Assembly (NCBI GenBank): GCA_035504735.1 | Contig: DATJRJ010000071.1 | Coordinates: 1 to 41,014 of the forward strand | From: JAJPIG01 sp035504735 | GTDB lineage: Bacteria; Desulfobacterota; Binatia; Binatales; Binataceae | DNA: 41,014 nt | Direction: 5' to 3' | Shown here: piece by piece, positions 19,340-29,550 of the stretch | How positions within the stretch are numbered: the first letter of the stretch is position 1 | How the letters are laid out: every line of letters starts with the position of its first letter | The notes under the pieces: model-generated | The model's database searches: none | What the model was told of the DNA's origin: nothing | The model's input: only the letters and a program-made list of their open reading frames with translations | Translations under genes and position numbers: made by a program

Positions 19340-19639
19340 CTATGCGACTGAGGTATTGCTATCCAGACGCATCCTCATCGAACTGGTTATGCGAAGCCGT
19401 TCGTCCACATTAATTTTTCGTTTCAGCGAGCGAAACTCCCTGATCCGCGAGGCCGTAAAGGCGTCCAAACAAGCCGGCCGCGGGTGAAGATAACCACCGC
19501 GGCCAGAAAGCCGCCGATCCACATCTATCTCGAACGAATCGCCCACCGCTACAATCCGTACCAGAGCGCGCGGTTGGTCGCGCCCGCCGCATCCCAGGCA
19601 GCTTCTGAGCCCTTTATGATTTGGCTTGTGCCTGCGCAT
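19340..19639 (-). CDS. ylxR: YlxR family RNA-binding protein (DUF448)
   Basis: About 99 residues from ATG 19639, which overlaps the end of nusA by 26 bp; ATG 19651 is an alternative and GGAGG lies a few bases upstream of 19639. The family signature is GLRSCLGCGGRDQPRALVRI near the N-terminus, then GRGGYLHPRPACLD. This fold binds nucleic acid, and YlxR has been linked to gene regulation and RNase P activity in other bacteria. The larger upstream frame is basic and proline-rich only because it reads across the Ala-rich tail of nusA. It is translationally coupled to infB. Confidence 0.92.
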   Translation of the reverse strand: MRRHKPNHKGLRSCLGCGGRDQPRALVRIVAVGDSFEIDVDRRLSGRGGYLHPRPACLDAFTASRIREFRSLKRKINVDERLRITSSMRMRLDSNTSVA

Positions 19640-21017
19640 CGCCCTCCACATCGGCCTCACCGCCGCCTTCGATAGCTCGGCCTTCGTCCCCCTCGGCTGC
19701 GGATTCGGCCGCCGCGGCGGCTTGCGCGTTGGCTTCGGCCTGGGCCGTGGCCGCCGTCCTTGCATCATCTTCAGCCTTACGCCTGGCTGCCACGTGGGTG
19801 CGCGCTGCGGCAACTATCTGATGGGCGCGTTCGGAGCTCATCCCTTCGATATTGAACGATTCCTCGTCAGACTCGGCGAGCTGCTCGGAGGAACGGAAGC
19901 CCCACTGGTAAAGGAGCTCGGCATTGATATCGCCGATTCCGGGAATCGCGTTGAGCGAGGCGCGCGCGGAGCGGGCTTCTTCTTCGGCCTCGGCCTCGCT
20001 GCGCACGTCGAGCTTCCAGCCGGCGAGCCGATGAGCGAGGCGGACGTTCTGGCCGCGTTTGCCGATCGCGAGCGAGAGCTGGTCGTCGGGGACGATCACT
20101 TCCATGGCGCGTTCGTCTTCATCGACGATCACCTTGGAAACCTTAGCAGGCGCGAGCGCCCGGCATACCAGCTCGGCCTGATCGTCGGTCCACGGCACGA
20201 TATCGATCTTTTCGCCGCGCAGCTCCTGGACCACCGACTGCACCCGCGTGCCCTTCATCCCGACGCAGGCGCCGACCGGATCGACGTCTGAATCTTTCGA
20301 ATAGACCGCGACCTTGGCCCGGCCACCGGGCTCGCGCGCGCACTGGCGGATCTCGACGATGCCCTCGTAGATCTCCGGCACCTCCTGCTCGAAGAGCTTG
20401 CACAGAAACTCGTTCGAGGTGCGCGACAGCACGATCGACAGACCCTTCTCGGAAAGGTCGACGGCGGTGATCAGCGCGCGGATACGATCGCCCTGACGAT
20501 AACGTTCATGCGGAATCTGTTCCTTCTCGGGCAGAATCGCCTCGGTGCGGCCAAGATTGACGATCATGTTCTTGCGCTCGAAGCGTTGGACGATGCCCGA
20601 GACGATTTCGCCGACCCGGTCCTTGAACTCGTTGAAGATCTGTTTGCGCTCGGCATCGCGGATGTGCTGGATGAGGTTTTGCTTGGCCGCCTGGGCAGCG
20701 ATGCGGCCCATGGTCGCGGTGTCGAGCTTGATCAGGATTTCGTCGCCGACCTCGGCCTCCGGATCGTAGCTGGCCCGCGCCTCCTCGCGGGTGCTCTCGG
20801 CGGCCGGATTGGTAACGGTTTCGACCACCGTGCGAATCTCGAACAGCTCGATCTCGCCCAGCTCCTGGTTATAGCGCGACTCGATGCGCCGGTCGGCGCC
20901 GAAAGTGCGGCGCGCCGCCGAATGCATCATCTCTTCAACCGCCGAGACCACGATCTGGCGATCGATACCTTTTTCCTTCGAGACCTGTTCGATAACCCGG
21001 TTCAGATCGATCTGCAT
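19614..21017 (-). CDS. nusA: Transcription termination/antitermination factor NusA
   Basis: A 467-residue protein starting MQIDLNRVIEQVSKEKGID, with GGGGAG just upstream of its ATG. Domain order: RNA-polymerase-binding N-terminal domain (1-125), S1 domain (about 130-200), then two KH domains with VGACVGMKGTRVQSV and LAIGKRGQNVRLA. A helix-hairpin-helix repeat (NAIPGIGDINAELLYQWG) is followed by an alanine/glutamate-rich tail of about 70 residues. It controls pausing, termination and antitermination of transcription. It follows rimP after a spacer of 128 bp that holds a 17-bp duplication. Confidence 0.97.
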   Translation of the reverse strand: MQIDLNRVIEQVSKEKGIDRQIVVSAVEEMMHSAARRTFGADRRIESRYNQELGEIELFEIRTVVETVTNPAAESTREEARASYDPEAEVGDEILIKLDTATMGRIAAQAAKQNLIQHIRDAERKQIFNEFKDRVGEIVSGIVQRFERKNMIVNLGRTEAILPEKEQIPHERYRQGDRIRALITAVDLSEKGLSIVLSRTSNEFLCKLFEQEVPEIYEGIVEIRQCAREPGGRAKVAVYSKDSDVDPVGACVGMKGTRVQSVVQELRGEKIDIVPWTDDQAELVCRALAPAKVSKVIVDEDERAMEVIVPDDQLSLAIGKRGQNVRLAHRLAGWKLDVRSEAEAEEEARSARASLNAIPGIGDINAELLYQWGFRSSEQLAESDEESFNIEGMSSERAHQIVAAARTHVAARRKAEDDARTAATAQAEANAQAAAAAESAAEGDEGRAIEGGGEADVEGDAQAQAKS

Positions 21018-21063
21018 AGCGACTCCCCGGGGCGCGACTGTCCGCGCGCGCCGTACTCGGATA

Positions 21064-21134
21064 AATGGAGCAGCCGTGCGGAACCCATCATCATATCTGG
21101 TCCCGCCACATATCTGGTCCCGCCACGCTCCATT
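21064..21134. repeat. 17-bp tandem duplication enclosed by an inverted repeat, rimP-nusA spacer
   Basis: CATATCTGGTCCCGCCA occurs at 21092-21108 and again directly at 21109-21125. The pair is enclosed by AATGGAGC (21064-21071) and GCTCCATT (21127-21134), a perfect 8-bp inverted repeat. In the mRNA this would form a stem with the duplicated units in the loop, just after the rimP stop. Confidence 0.85.
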
Positions 21135-21145
21135 CGGTTGTCATT

Positions 21146-21628
21146 CTAGTCAAACTCGTGCTCGTAATTTGCTCCCTGAATGTCCCGGAACCCAATCGTC
21201 TGGCGCTGACGGCTCAACTCGTCATCCACCTCGACACCATCGGCGTCCACCGCGACCAGCCTGCCGAGGTACGATTTCCGGCCCTCTTGAGCCGTGCGCG
21301 TCCGGATTTTGACGCGCTGCCCGCGATGGGCCTCGAAGTGCTCAAGCTTCGACAGCGGCCGATTGATACCCGGCGATGCGACCTCAAGCGTGTAACGGCC
21401 GTCGACCGGATCATAGACGTCGAGCAGATCGCCCAGGATGGGGCTGAGCCGCTCCAGATCATCGAGCCCGATTCCACCCCCCGGCTTGTCCACCAGCAGC
21501 CGCAGCAAAGAGCTCCGCGTTCCGCGGCGATAGTCCACCGAGACCAACTCATATCCCTGCCGCTGGATGTGAGGATCCAGCAACTCGACGACTTTCTTTG
21601 CCACCGGATGAAGTTGCACCACGATCAC
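21146..21628 (-). CDS. rimP: Ribosome maturation factor RimP
   Basis: A 160-residue protein from GTG 21628, chosen because GAGGAG lies seven bases upstream and the result has the normal family length. The longer frame from 21763 covers the acs terminator and is not used. It starts VIVVQLHPVAKKVVELLDPHI. It then has LLRLLVDKPGGGIGLDDLERLSPILGDLLD and YTLEVASPGINRPL, both RimP hallmarks. It assists 30S assembly. It is the first gene of the nusA-infB operon. Confidence 0.94.
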   Translation of the reverse strand: MIVVQLHPVAKKVVELLDPHIQRQGYELVSVDYRRGTRSSLLRLLVDKPGGGIGLDDLERLSPILGDLLDVYDPVDGRYTLEVASPGINRPLSKLEHFEAHRGQRVKIRTRTAQEGRKSYLGRLVAVDADGVEVDDELSRQRQTIGFRDIQGANYEHEFD

Positions 21629-21713
21629 CGGCCATCTCCTCGGCCTTTCGTCCAGGAAACGAACCAGCAATAGCGTATCGTCGCCGCCCGGTCGAAACGC
21701 CGGTGAAACCAAC

Positions 21714-21737
21714 AAAAAAGTGGGCTGAAGCCCACTT
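21714..21737 (-). terminator. Intrinsic terminator downstream of acs
   Basis: On the minus strand the stem AAGTGGGC/GCCCACTT (21718-21737, loop TTCA) is followed directly by a run of six T (21714-21719, partly overlapping the stem). It lies after the acs stop (21845) and before rimP, and would separate the two transcription units. Confidence 0.85.
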
Positions 21738-21844
21738 CGCCACAGCGTAGCACCACTCGCCATCCGCCTTCAAGGCGCGGGGCGGGTTCTGTATCGTGGT
21801 GAGCCTGCCGGATGGGCTCGAGGCCCTATAGCGCCACGGCGAGC

Positions 21845-23803
<1,959 letters not shown>

Positions 23804-23807
23804 GAGG

Positions 23808-25262
23808 CTACATCCTTCCTCGCGATTCGCGCGTCTTGAGGCTCAAGTACAGACTCGCTGCGTCGCCAATCTCGCGGCGGTCCGAACGGATCGCGCGCAA
23901 CCGCTCGAGCAGCTCGGGCTCGATTGTGGGGGCGAAGATCGCCGCCAGCTCGACCGCCCGCGCCGCCCATCGGAGCGCCACACGTCCCTCGGGTCCGCCG
24001 AAATCGTCAAAAAACCAGGCGCAACTGGTAAGCGCCGTATGCGCCGCATACTGCATCTCGAATAGCGTCGTCAAACGTTCCTGGCGGGCGGGATCGGACA
24101 CTCGATGACGGGCGAAAAACTTCTCCGCGGCCGACGGGGCGGGATCGATTATGAGCGCCATCGAATCCTTGAGCGCGGCGAACGGATCGCTGACGATCGG
24201 GGCGGCAAAGCGCTCGTAAATCGCATCGCAATCGGCGCTGGTGAATTCCATTGCCGCCCGCAGCGGCGCCCGCCAGCCCTGGCCGAGCTGAGGATTCAGG
24301 CGGCATCCGCAATCTGCTCGCCAGCGATCGATGCCGTGGGGACAGCTCCACGAGCTAGCCGATGAGATCGTGAACTCGCCCTGCGCGGGATGAGCCGCCA
24401 GATAGGCCGCGCAATTCGTGATCGCGAATTCCTCGCGCTGCTCGATCGTCGCCAGCGCGCGGGCCAGCGCGTTAGCGCCGTGGCGTTGATGATGACCGAA
24501 GTATTCACCATCGCACGCCAGCAACAGCGCCCCACCCGGCGAAAGCTCAAGTATCGCTTTAATTAACGATTCGGCCAGGCGCTGCCCGTCAGTCAGCCCG
24601 CCACCCACGCAGAGCGCACTGGAAAGCTCGCGATCGAAGCGGAAAACCGCGAGGCGGCCGTTCGCTCCGCACCACAGAAACGGGCCCGCCGAGCGGTCGG
24701 TAGACGATCCGCCTCGAAACCGCCCCTGATCCGAGCCGAGTATCACGAACTTCACGCCCGCCGCTGCGACTGATTCGAGTGTATCTTCGTCGGCAGCGCA
24801 TTCGGGAAGCCAAATGCCTTCGGCTTCGCGTCCGAAGCGGAAACGGAACTCGGCCAATCCCCACGCGATCTGCAGCGCGCGATCGCGCGCCGACAGCAGC
24901 GGCAGAATCGAATGATTGTAGGCCTGCGCGATCGCGTTGCCATGACCACCATGCGCATCGCGCGAGCTTTCGTCGCCGCGCAGCATCGCGCGACAGGCGT
25001 TCTCGCCGTGGCGCTGGAGCCAGCGCATCAAGGTGGGACCGCAGTCGAAGTTGAGGTCCTCATAATTGTTGCGCAGGCGTACCAGGTTACCCTCCTCGAC
25101 CTGCGCGACCGCGTTGGCCGCGTAGCATTCGTCGAGGATGCGCTCGTTCCAATTAGCGTAGGGAGCAGCGCCGCTTTCCGGACTTACGAGCCCGGTCCAG
25201 GGGCTCTCGCGCGGCGGCTGATAGAAATGACCATGAATTATGAGGTGACGCGGTTCGCTCAT
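23808..25262 (-). CDS. GH57-like glycoside hydrolase with a shortened DUF3536 domain
   Basis: A 484-residue protein. The N-terminal half is a GH57 (beta/alpha)7 domain: HGHFYQPPRESPW at 10-22, then GIWLPE with the likely nucleophile Glu 154, then LACDGEYFGHH with the likely acid Asp 251. From about residue 320 it enters DUF3536 (GWRAPLRAAMEF, TSCAWFFDDFGGPEG, LRWAARAVELA). It stops soon after IGDAASLYLSL, where family members I know continue for roughly 300 more residues. GH57 enzymes cleave or rearrange alpha-glucans such as glycogen. The truncation leaves a clean stop 4 bp before acs, so the gene looks fixed in the operon rather than freshly broken. Confidence 0.88.
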   Translation of the reverse strand: MSEPRHLIIHGHFYQPPRESPWTGLVSPESGAAPYANWNERILDECYAANAVAQVEEGNLVRLRNNYEDLNFDCGPTLMRWLQRHGENACRAMLRGDESSRDAHGGHGNAIAQAYNHSILPLLSARDRALQIAWGLAEFRFRFGREAEGIWLPECAADEDTLESVAAAGVKFVILGSDQGRFRGGSSTDRSAGPFLWCGANGRLAVFRFDRELSSALCVGGGLTDGQRLAESLIKAILELSPGGALLLACDGEYFGHHQRHGANALARALATIEQREEFAITNCAAYLAAHPAQGEFTISSASSWSCPHGIDRWRADCGCRLNPQLGQGWRAPLRAAMEFTSADCDAIYERFAAPIVSDPFAALKDSMALIIDPAPSAAEKFFARHRVSDPARQERLTTLFEMQYAAHTALTSCAWFFDDFGGPEGRVALRWAARAVELAAIFAPTIEPELLERLRAIRSDRREIGDAASLYLSLKTRESRGRM

Positions 25263-25292
25263 CGGAAATCAGATGCTGGCGGACGGTTCCGT

Positions 25293-26072
25293 CTAATCGA
25301 CGCGATAACGCGGCGCGCTACCACCATCGACTATCAGCACGGCGCCGGTGATATAGCTCGCCGCTTCCGAGGCCAGGAACACGCACGGCCAGGCAACCTC
25401 TTCGATTCTGCCGAATCGGCCGAGCGCGCGCGAGCGGACTACCGCCTCGCGAACCTTGGGATTGGGCCAGGTGCGCAGCGCGGCGCCCTCGGTATCAATC
25501 GGTCCGGGCGCGATGCAATTCACCCGGATGCCGTGCACGCCCCATTCGGCTGCGTGCGAGATGGTAAGGTTGATAACCCCGGCCTTCGACGCACCATACG
25601 GTGCCATCGCGGCGGCGCCGAGCACGCCGGCGATTGACGAGAGGTTGATAATCGCGCCGCCGCTTCCCTGCGCGATCATCTGCCGGGCAGCGGCCCGCGA
25701 GGCTAAAAACGTTCCGCCCAGGTTGATGTCCACTACCGCCTTCCAACCATTGGGCGAAAGATCGAGGCTCGGGCTGGCGATACTGGCGCCATGATTATTG
25801 ACCAGTACGTCGAGCCGGCCGAAATGCTTGACGGCCTCCGCCACCATCGCCTCGCATTGCGCCGCGTCGCGGACATCGAGGACCGTCATCTCGCAGCGTC
25901 CGCCGGCGCCGCGAATCTGGTCGCGGACCGGTTCGAGATGAGCCGCGTTGCGGCTCGCGATCAGGACCGGCGCGCCGCGGGCCGCGAATTCCCGCGCGAT
26001 CGAGATGCCGATTCCGGTGCCGCCGCCGGTGACGATCGTCACCTTGCCTGTGACGCTGAATGGATCATGCAT
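25293..26072 (-). CDS. Short-chain dehydrogenase/reductase (classical, FabG-like)
   Basis: A 259-residue Rossmann enzyme with the NAD(P)-binding motif TGGGTGIG at 15-22 and DVRD at 66-69. The NNHGAS segment follows, and a complete Ser-Tyr-Lys triad lies at about Ser 146, Tyr 159 and Lys 163 (YGASK). The C-terminus ends ITGAVLIVDGG, standard for classical SDRs. Arg residues after the second strand (ASRN) favour NADP(H). It resembles 2,4-dienoyl-CoA or 3-oxoacyl-type reductases, but the substrate cannot be fixed. Its ATG overlaps the stop of the lipoprotein gene by one base (TGATG), so the two are coupled; GH57 follows after 30 bp. Confidence 0.92.
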   Translation of the reverse strand: MHDPFSVTGKVTIVTGGGTGIGISIAREFAARGAPVLIASRNAAHLEPVRDQIRGAGGRCEMTVLDVRDAAQCEAMVAEAVKHFGRLDVLVNNHGASIASPSLDLSPNGWKAVVDINLGGTFLASRAAARQMIAQGSGGAIINLSSIAGVLGAAAMAPYGASKAGVINLTISHAAEWGVHGIRVNCIAPGPIDTEGAALRTWPNPKVREAVVRSRALGRFGRIEEVAWPCVFLASEAASYITGAVLIVDGGSAPRYRVD

Positions 26073-26560
26073 CAGCGGCCGGCCTCGATCCGCGACAGTG
26101 CCGCGCGCGCCTGTTCGCCGACATCGGCCTGCGTCCCGATGCCGAGCTTGGCCGCGCGCCGGTAATGGGCACTAGCCTGATCGCGCTCACCCTCAGCCTC
26201 GTAGGCGCGGCCAAGATTGAACTCCGCCGTGGCATCATTGGGGCAGGCGGAGGCGGCATCCTGGAAATAATCCAGCGCACCGTCGTAATCACGTGCCGCA
26301 AGCTTTTCGTTGCCGCGTTGAGTCGCATCGTGCATCACGCCGTGATCGCAACCGCCCGGTGCGACCTGTGAGCTCAGTGCATAGAATTGACCTTGCTGCT
26401 GTTTGAGCGCATCAATTTGATGCTGCAGGTCTTCGATCTGCTGCTGTTGCTGCTGCAACTGGCTGGAGTTCGACTCGGCCATGTTGTCGGCGCATCCGAG
26501 AGCGATTGCGATCGCACCCATCGCCGCAGCCATTGCGACGCCCTGCCACTTGATGGTCAT
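26072..26560 (-). CDS. Probable TPR lipoprotein with a glutamine-rich coiled coil
   Basis: A 162-residue protein. The N-terminus (KWQGVAMAAAMGAIAIALGC) is a signal peptide ending in a lipobox-like ALGC, so Cys 23 is probably lipidated, although -3 is Ala rather than Leu. Residues 30-60 are a Gln-rich coiled coil (QLQQQQQQIEDLQHQIDALKQQQ), recalling the trimerising segment of CpoB/YbgF. One to two TPR units follow (AARDYDGALDYFQDAASACP, AEFNLGRAYEAEGERDQASAHYRRA). It heads a four-gene operon with SDR, GH57 and acs. A role in envelope or Tol-Pal-like assembly is only a suggestion. Confidence 0.85.
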   Translation of the reverse strand: MTIKWQGVAMAAAMGAIAIALGCADNMAESNSSQLQQQQQQIEDLQHQIDALKQQQGQFYALSSQVAPGGCDHGVMHDATQRGNEKLAARDYDGALDYFQDAASACPNDATAEFNLGRAYEAEGERDQASAHYRRAAKLGIGTQADVGEQARAALSRIEAGR

Positions 26561-26711
26561 CTACCTTGAGTAGGTCCGGTTGGCTCGGTAAATCTCCGGA
26601 TTGCTCGCATCTCTTAGCATGCAATCGCGCCCGCCTCCAACCGACCGCATGCGCTATGGGCCGAGCATCTGCTAACGTCCTTCCCGACTTCAACCGGGAG
26701 GGATTATTGGG

Positions 26712-27392
26712 ATGCGCAGGCGTTGGGCCACAACCTTGATCACCATTTTGATTCCGGCGGCACTCTTCTTTGCCGCCCTGGTCTGCCGAACCGCGATTGC
26801 CGCACCGGCCGCCTCGCGAATGAGCCCGGCCGAAGCGCTGCGCACGCTCATGGAGGGCAATGCGCGTTTTGCTTCCGATCATCCGGCGCATCCTAACCGC
26901 GACGCTCTCCGGCGCGCTCATCTCGCCACCGGCCAGAATCCGTTTGTCGGGGTGCTGTCCTGCTCGGATTCGCGGGTCCCCCCGGAAATCATTTTCGATC
27001 AGGGATTGGGCGATATTTTCGTATTGCGGGTGGCCGGCAACACTGTCGATCAGCTCGGCCTGCAGACGCTCGCTTACGGCGTCGAGCACCTCGGCACCGC
27101 GCTCATCGTGGTGCTGGGTCACGACAGTTGCGGCGCTGTCAAAGCCGCAGTTGAGACTTACCCAAAGCCGGATGCGGGCGTGATGCTGACCAATATCTAC
27201 CCGGCGGTTGCGGCCACCAAGGATCAGCCCGGGGATCCGGTCTCCAACGCGATAAATCGCAACGTGGTGCTGATGGTCGCGCAGCTCAAGGCCGTGCCGG
27301 CATTTGCCGAACGCATTAAGGACGGGCGCTTGATGATCGTCGGCGGGCGTTACAACCTGGAAACCGGTAAGGTAACTATCTTCCCACATTAA
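26712..27392 (+). CDS. Beta-class carbonic anhydrase with a signal peptide
   Basis: A 226-residue protein. Residues 1-31 form a signal peptide (RRRW, hydrophobic core, then AIAAPA), so the enzyme is probably periplasmic, which is less usual for the beta class. Zinc ligands and the Asp-Arg dyad are all present: Cys 84, Asp 86 and Arg 88 in CSDSR, and His 137 and Cys 140 in HDSC. It interconverts CO2 and bicarbonate. A GGGAGG lies about 11 nt upstream. It is divergent from the lipoprotein gene across about 150 bp. An SDR gene follows at 27414 in the same direction. Confidence 0.93.
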   Translation: MRRRWATTLITILIPAALFFAALVCRTAIAAPAASRMSPAEALRTLMEGNARFASDHPAHPNRDALRRAHLATGQNPFVGVLSCSDSRVPPEIIFDQGLGDIFVLRVAGNTVDQLGLQTLAYGVEHLGTALIVVLGHDSCGAVKAAVETYPKPDAGVMLTNIYPAVAATKDQPGDPVSNAINRNVVLMVAQLKAVPAFAERIKDGRLMIVGGRYNLETGKVTIFPH

Positions 27393-27413
27393 GCAGCGGA
27401 TCGGAGGGCAATG

Positions 27414-28133
27414 ATGGCATCTGAAAAACAACTCCCGGTGGCGGTGGTAGTCGGCGTTGGACCCGGCTTGGGCGCAGCGCTCGCCCATCGCTTCGCCAGC
27501 GATCATGCGGTCGCGATCGTCGCCCGGCGCGCTGATTTTCTGCGCAAGCTCGGCGACGAAATCCGGGCCAAGCGGGGACCGGTGCTTGAGCTCCCGACCG
27601 ATGTTTCGGATGCCGGTCAGATCGCAGCCGCCTTCGCCGCCGTCGAATCGCGCCTCGGTCCGGTCGAGGTGCTGCTTTACAACGCCGGCAGCGGGACCTG
27701 GGGTGGAGCGATGGAAATTTCGCCCGAACAGTTCGAGGCCACCTGGCGGACCAATGCGATGGGCGCGTTCTTATGCGTCAAGCAGATTGTCAATGGCATG
27801 GTTGAGCGCGGGCACGGCACGATGATCTTCACCGGCGCCACCGCCGGGATGAAAGCCGGTGCGCGGTCAGCCGCCTTCGGTCCCGCGAAGTTTGCGCTGC
27901 GAGGACTCGCCCAGTCGCTGGCGCGAGATCTCGGGCCGCGCGGAATTCATTGCGCCTGGGTCAACATCGACGGCGTGATCGATATTCCCGGCCGCCAGCG
28001 CCCGGTACCACTCGACGCCGATCACATGCTGCGTCCGGCGGCCATCGCCGACACCTACTGGCATCTGGCGCATCAAGATCGCAGCGCGTGGACAATGGAG
28101 CTCGAGGTTCGACCGTTCACGGAAAAATTCTGA
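27414..28133 (+). CDS. SDR-fold protein with Phe in place of the catalytic Tyr
   Basis: About 239 residues. ATG 27414 is preferred over ATG 27411 because it stands six bases from GGAGG. It has a Rossmann fold with a degenerate glycine motif VGVGPGLG and NAGSG. A FTGATAG strand carries a Thr where the catalytic Ser normally is. The YxxxK site reads FGPAK, so Tyr is replaced by Phe (about residue 155) while Lys 159 is kept. I recall a branch of bacterial and eukaryotic SDRs with this AF-x-x-AK pattern, so it is probably a subfamily trait rather than damage. It may bind NAD(P) without classical dehydrogenase chemistry. It ends 11 bp from the convergent PKD gene. Confidence 0.88.
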   Translation: MASEKQLPVAVVVGVGPGLGAALAHRFASDHAVAIVARRADFLRKLGDEIRAKRGPVLELPTDVSDAGQIAAAFAAVESRLGPVEVLLYNAGSGTWGGAMEISPEQFEATWRTNAMGAFLCVKQIVNGMVERGHGTMIFTGATAGMKAGARSAAFGPAKFALRGLAQSLARDLGPRGIHCAWVNIDGVIDIPGRQRPVPLDADHMLRPAAIADTYWHLAHQDRSAWTMELEVRPFTEKF

Positions 28134-28144
28134 GCCGGTCCGCC

Positions 28145-28561
28145 TTACTGCGCGGCCGGCGCGGCGATCACGGCAGCCATCCCGATCCCGAGCCGTCCCG
28201 CGGCTGTGGTTACGCTGACCGTCACGATATATGAGCCCGCTCGCGCATAGGTATGGAACAGCACTTGCGGCGGCACGGTTGAGACCTGCCCATCGCCAAA
28301 ATTCCACTGGTACGAGACGATCGGATCATTGTCGTCGACGGTCGCGCCGAGGATGAAACCGACAGTCAGCGGCGCCGGACCATAGCTCGGAAACGGATGC
28401 AACGTGATCATCAACGGCGCCGCTTCCGTCGACGGAGTCGGTCGGCTGCTTGCCATCGGTGATTCCTGGGCTCGCGTCCCGATTACCCCACCGGCGGCGA
28501 CCAACGCCAAGATGAGTAGGCCCGCCGGTAAAAACCGCCATCTTCGATTGCTCCGCTCCAA
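28145..28561 (-). CDS. Exported or membrane-anchored PKD-domain protein
   Basis: A 138-residue protein starting at TTG 28561. Residues 10-32 are hydrophobic (FLPAGLLILALVAAGGVIG), a signal peptide or membrane anchor. From about 45 to 130 is one PKD domain: the GPAPLTVGFI strand, then the family hallmark YQWNFGDGQ, then HTYARAGSYIVTVSVTT. PKD domains are immunoglobulin-like modules in surface and secreted proteins that help with protein or sugar binding. Nothing else is attached. It is divergent from the alpha/beta hydrolase at 28666. Start choice is uncertain, since no ATG fits. Confidence 0.85.
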   Translation of the reverse strand: MERSNRRWRFLPAGLLILALVAAGGVIGTRAQESPMASSRPTPSTEAAPLMITLHPFPSYGPAPLTVGFILGATVDDNDPIVSYQWNFGDGQVSTVPPQVLFHTYARAGSYIVTVSVTTAAGRLGIGMAAVIAAPAAQ

Positions 28562-28665
28562 AGCTCCCTCGCTTCCTGCGCAGAGCTTACCATTCGGATC
28601 GCAACGCGAAAGCCGGTCCAGCGCCTGTTCTTCTGCGGGCGGCGCTCCTTTATGATGATTCTGTC

Positions 28666-29550
28666 ATGGAGGAGGCCGCGGCGCAGAGTTCAGTCCCGAT
28701 CGATCGCTTCGTCGAGGTTAACGGTCTGCGCCTGCACTACGCCGATTGGGGCGGCGACCCGCGCAAACAGACCATCGTGCTGCTGCATGGCGGCGCCGCC
28801 AATACTCATTGGTGGGATGCGGTGGCGCCCCAGCTTACCAGCCATGGCCGGGTCCTGGCGCTCGATTTTCGCGGCCACGGCCAGAGCCAGTGGGCAGTGC
28901 CGCTGCATTATGGTCCGCCCGCTTATGTGCAGGATGTACGTGGCCTGGTTGCCGAGTTGGGCGTGCCGTCGGTGGTGCTGGTTGGCCATTCGATGGGCGG
29001 GATGGTCTCGCAGTGGGTCACCACCAATTTCCCGGACATCGTGAAGGCGCTCGCGATCATCGACGCTCCCCACGGCGCGCCGTCTTTGTGGCGCCGCCTG
29101 ATGTGGCATTGGCGGCGACGCGCACGCGGCGGCAAGCGGCCGGAACTCGACTCGGCCGAAGCGATCGTCCGACGCTTCCGGCTGGTGCCGCCCGAGACCT
29201 ATCTCTCGCGCGAGGCGCTCGCGCGCCTGGCGATACTCTGTGCCGAACCGCTGGCCAACGGCAAATGGGCCTTCCGTTTCGATCCTGAAACTCGCGCCTG
29301 GCGAAGAATCACTTCCGGGATGCCGCGGCCGAATCTGCGGCGGATCGCGATTCCGACGTTAATCCTCCGCGGGGCCGAGAGCACACTCATTTCGCCGCGC
29401 GCGATGCGCATAATGAAGCGCCGCATCCGGGGCTCGGTCGCGTACGAGATTCCGCGCGCCTATCATCACGTACCACTGGATAATCCCGATGCCACCGCGG
29501 CTGCGGTGGCGGGGCTGATCGAGACACTCGCGCCGGCCGCGAGCGATTAG
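28666..29550 (+). CDS. Alpha/beta hydrolase
   Basis: A 294-residue hydrolase with the oxyanion segment LLHGGAANTHWW, then DFRGHGQSQ, then the nucleophile elbow GHSMGG with Ser 109. The catalytic histidine is in AYHHVPLDNPD near residue 275. The acid after strand 6 would be Glu in ILRGAEST, where Asp is more common. The cap region (about 140-210) is basic (RRLMWHWRRRARGGKR). The substrate is unknown; esters, epoxides and C-C bonds are all handled by this family. Its stop overlaps the stop of the small convergent gene by 4 bp. Confidence 0.9.
   Translation: MEEAAAQSSVPIDRFVEVNGLRLHYADWGGDPRKQTIVLLHGGAANTHWWDAVAPQLTSHGRVLALDFRGHGQSQWAVPLHYGPPAYVQDVRGLVAELGVPSVVLVGHSMGGMVSQWVTTNFPDIVKALAIIDAPHGAPSLWRRLMWHWRRRARGGKRPELDSAEAIVRRFRLVPPETYLSREALARLAILCAEPLANGKWAFRFDPETRAWRRITSGMPRPNLRRIAIPTLILRGAESTLISPRAMRIMKRRIRGSVAYEIPRAYHHVPLDNPDATAAAVAGLIETLAPAASD

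Noticed and set aside
19640..19813. Longer N-terminus for YlxR (157 residues)
   Set aside because: The added part is a basic Pro/Arg-rich reading of the Ala-rich nusA tail and is absent from the YlxR family.
21629..21844. Possible tRNA or small RNA upstream of rimP
   Set aside because: I looked for a cloverleaf and conserved T-loop and found only the acs terminator hairpin.
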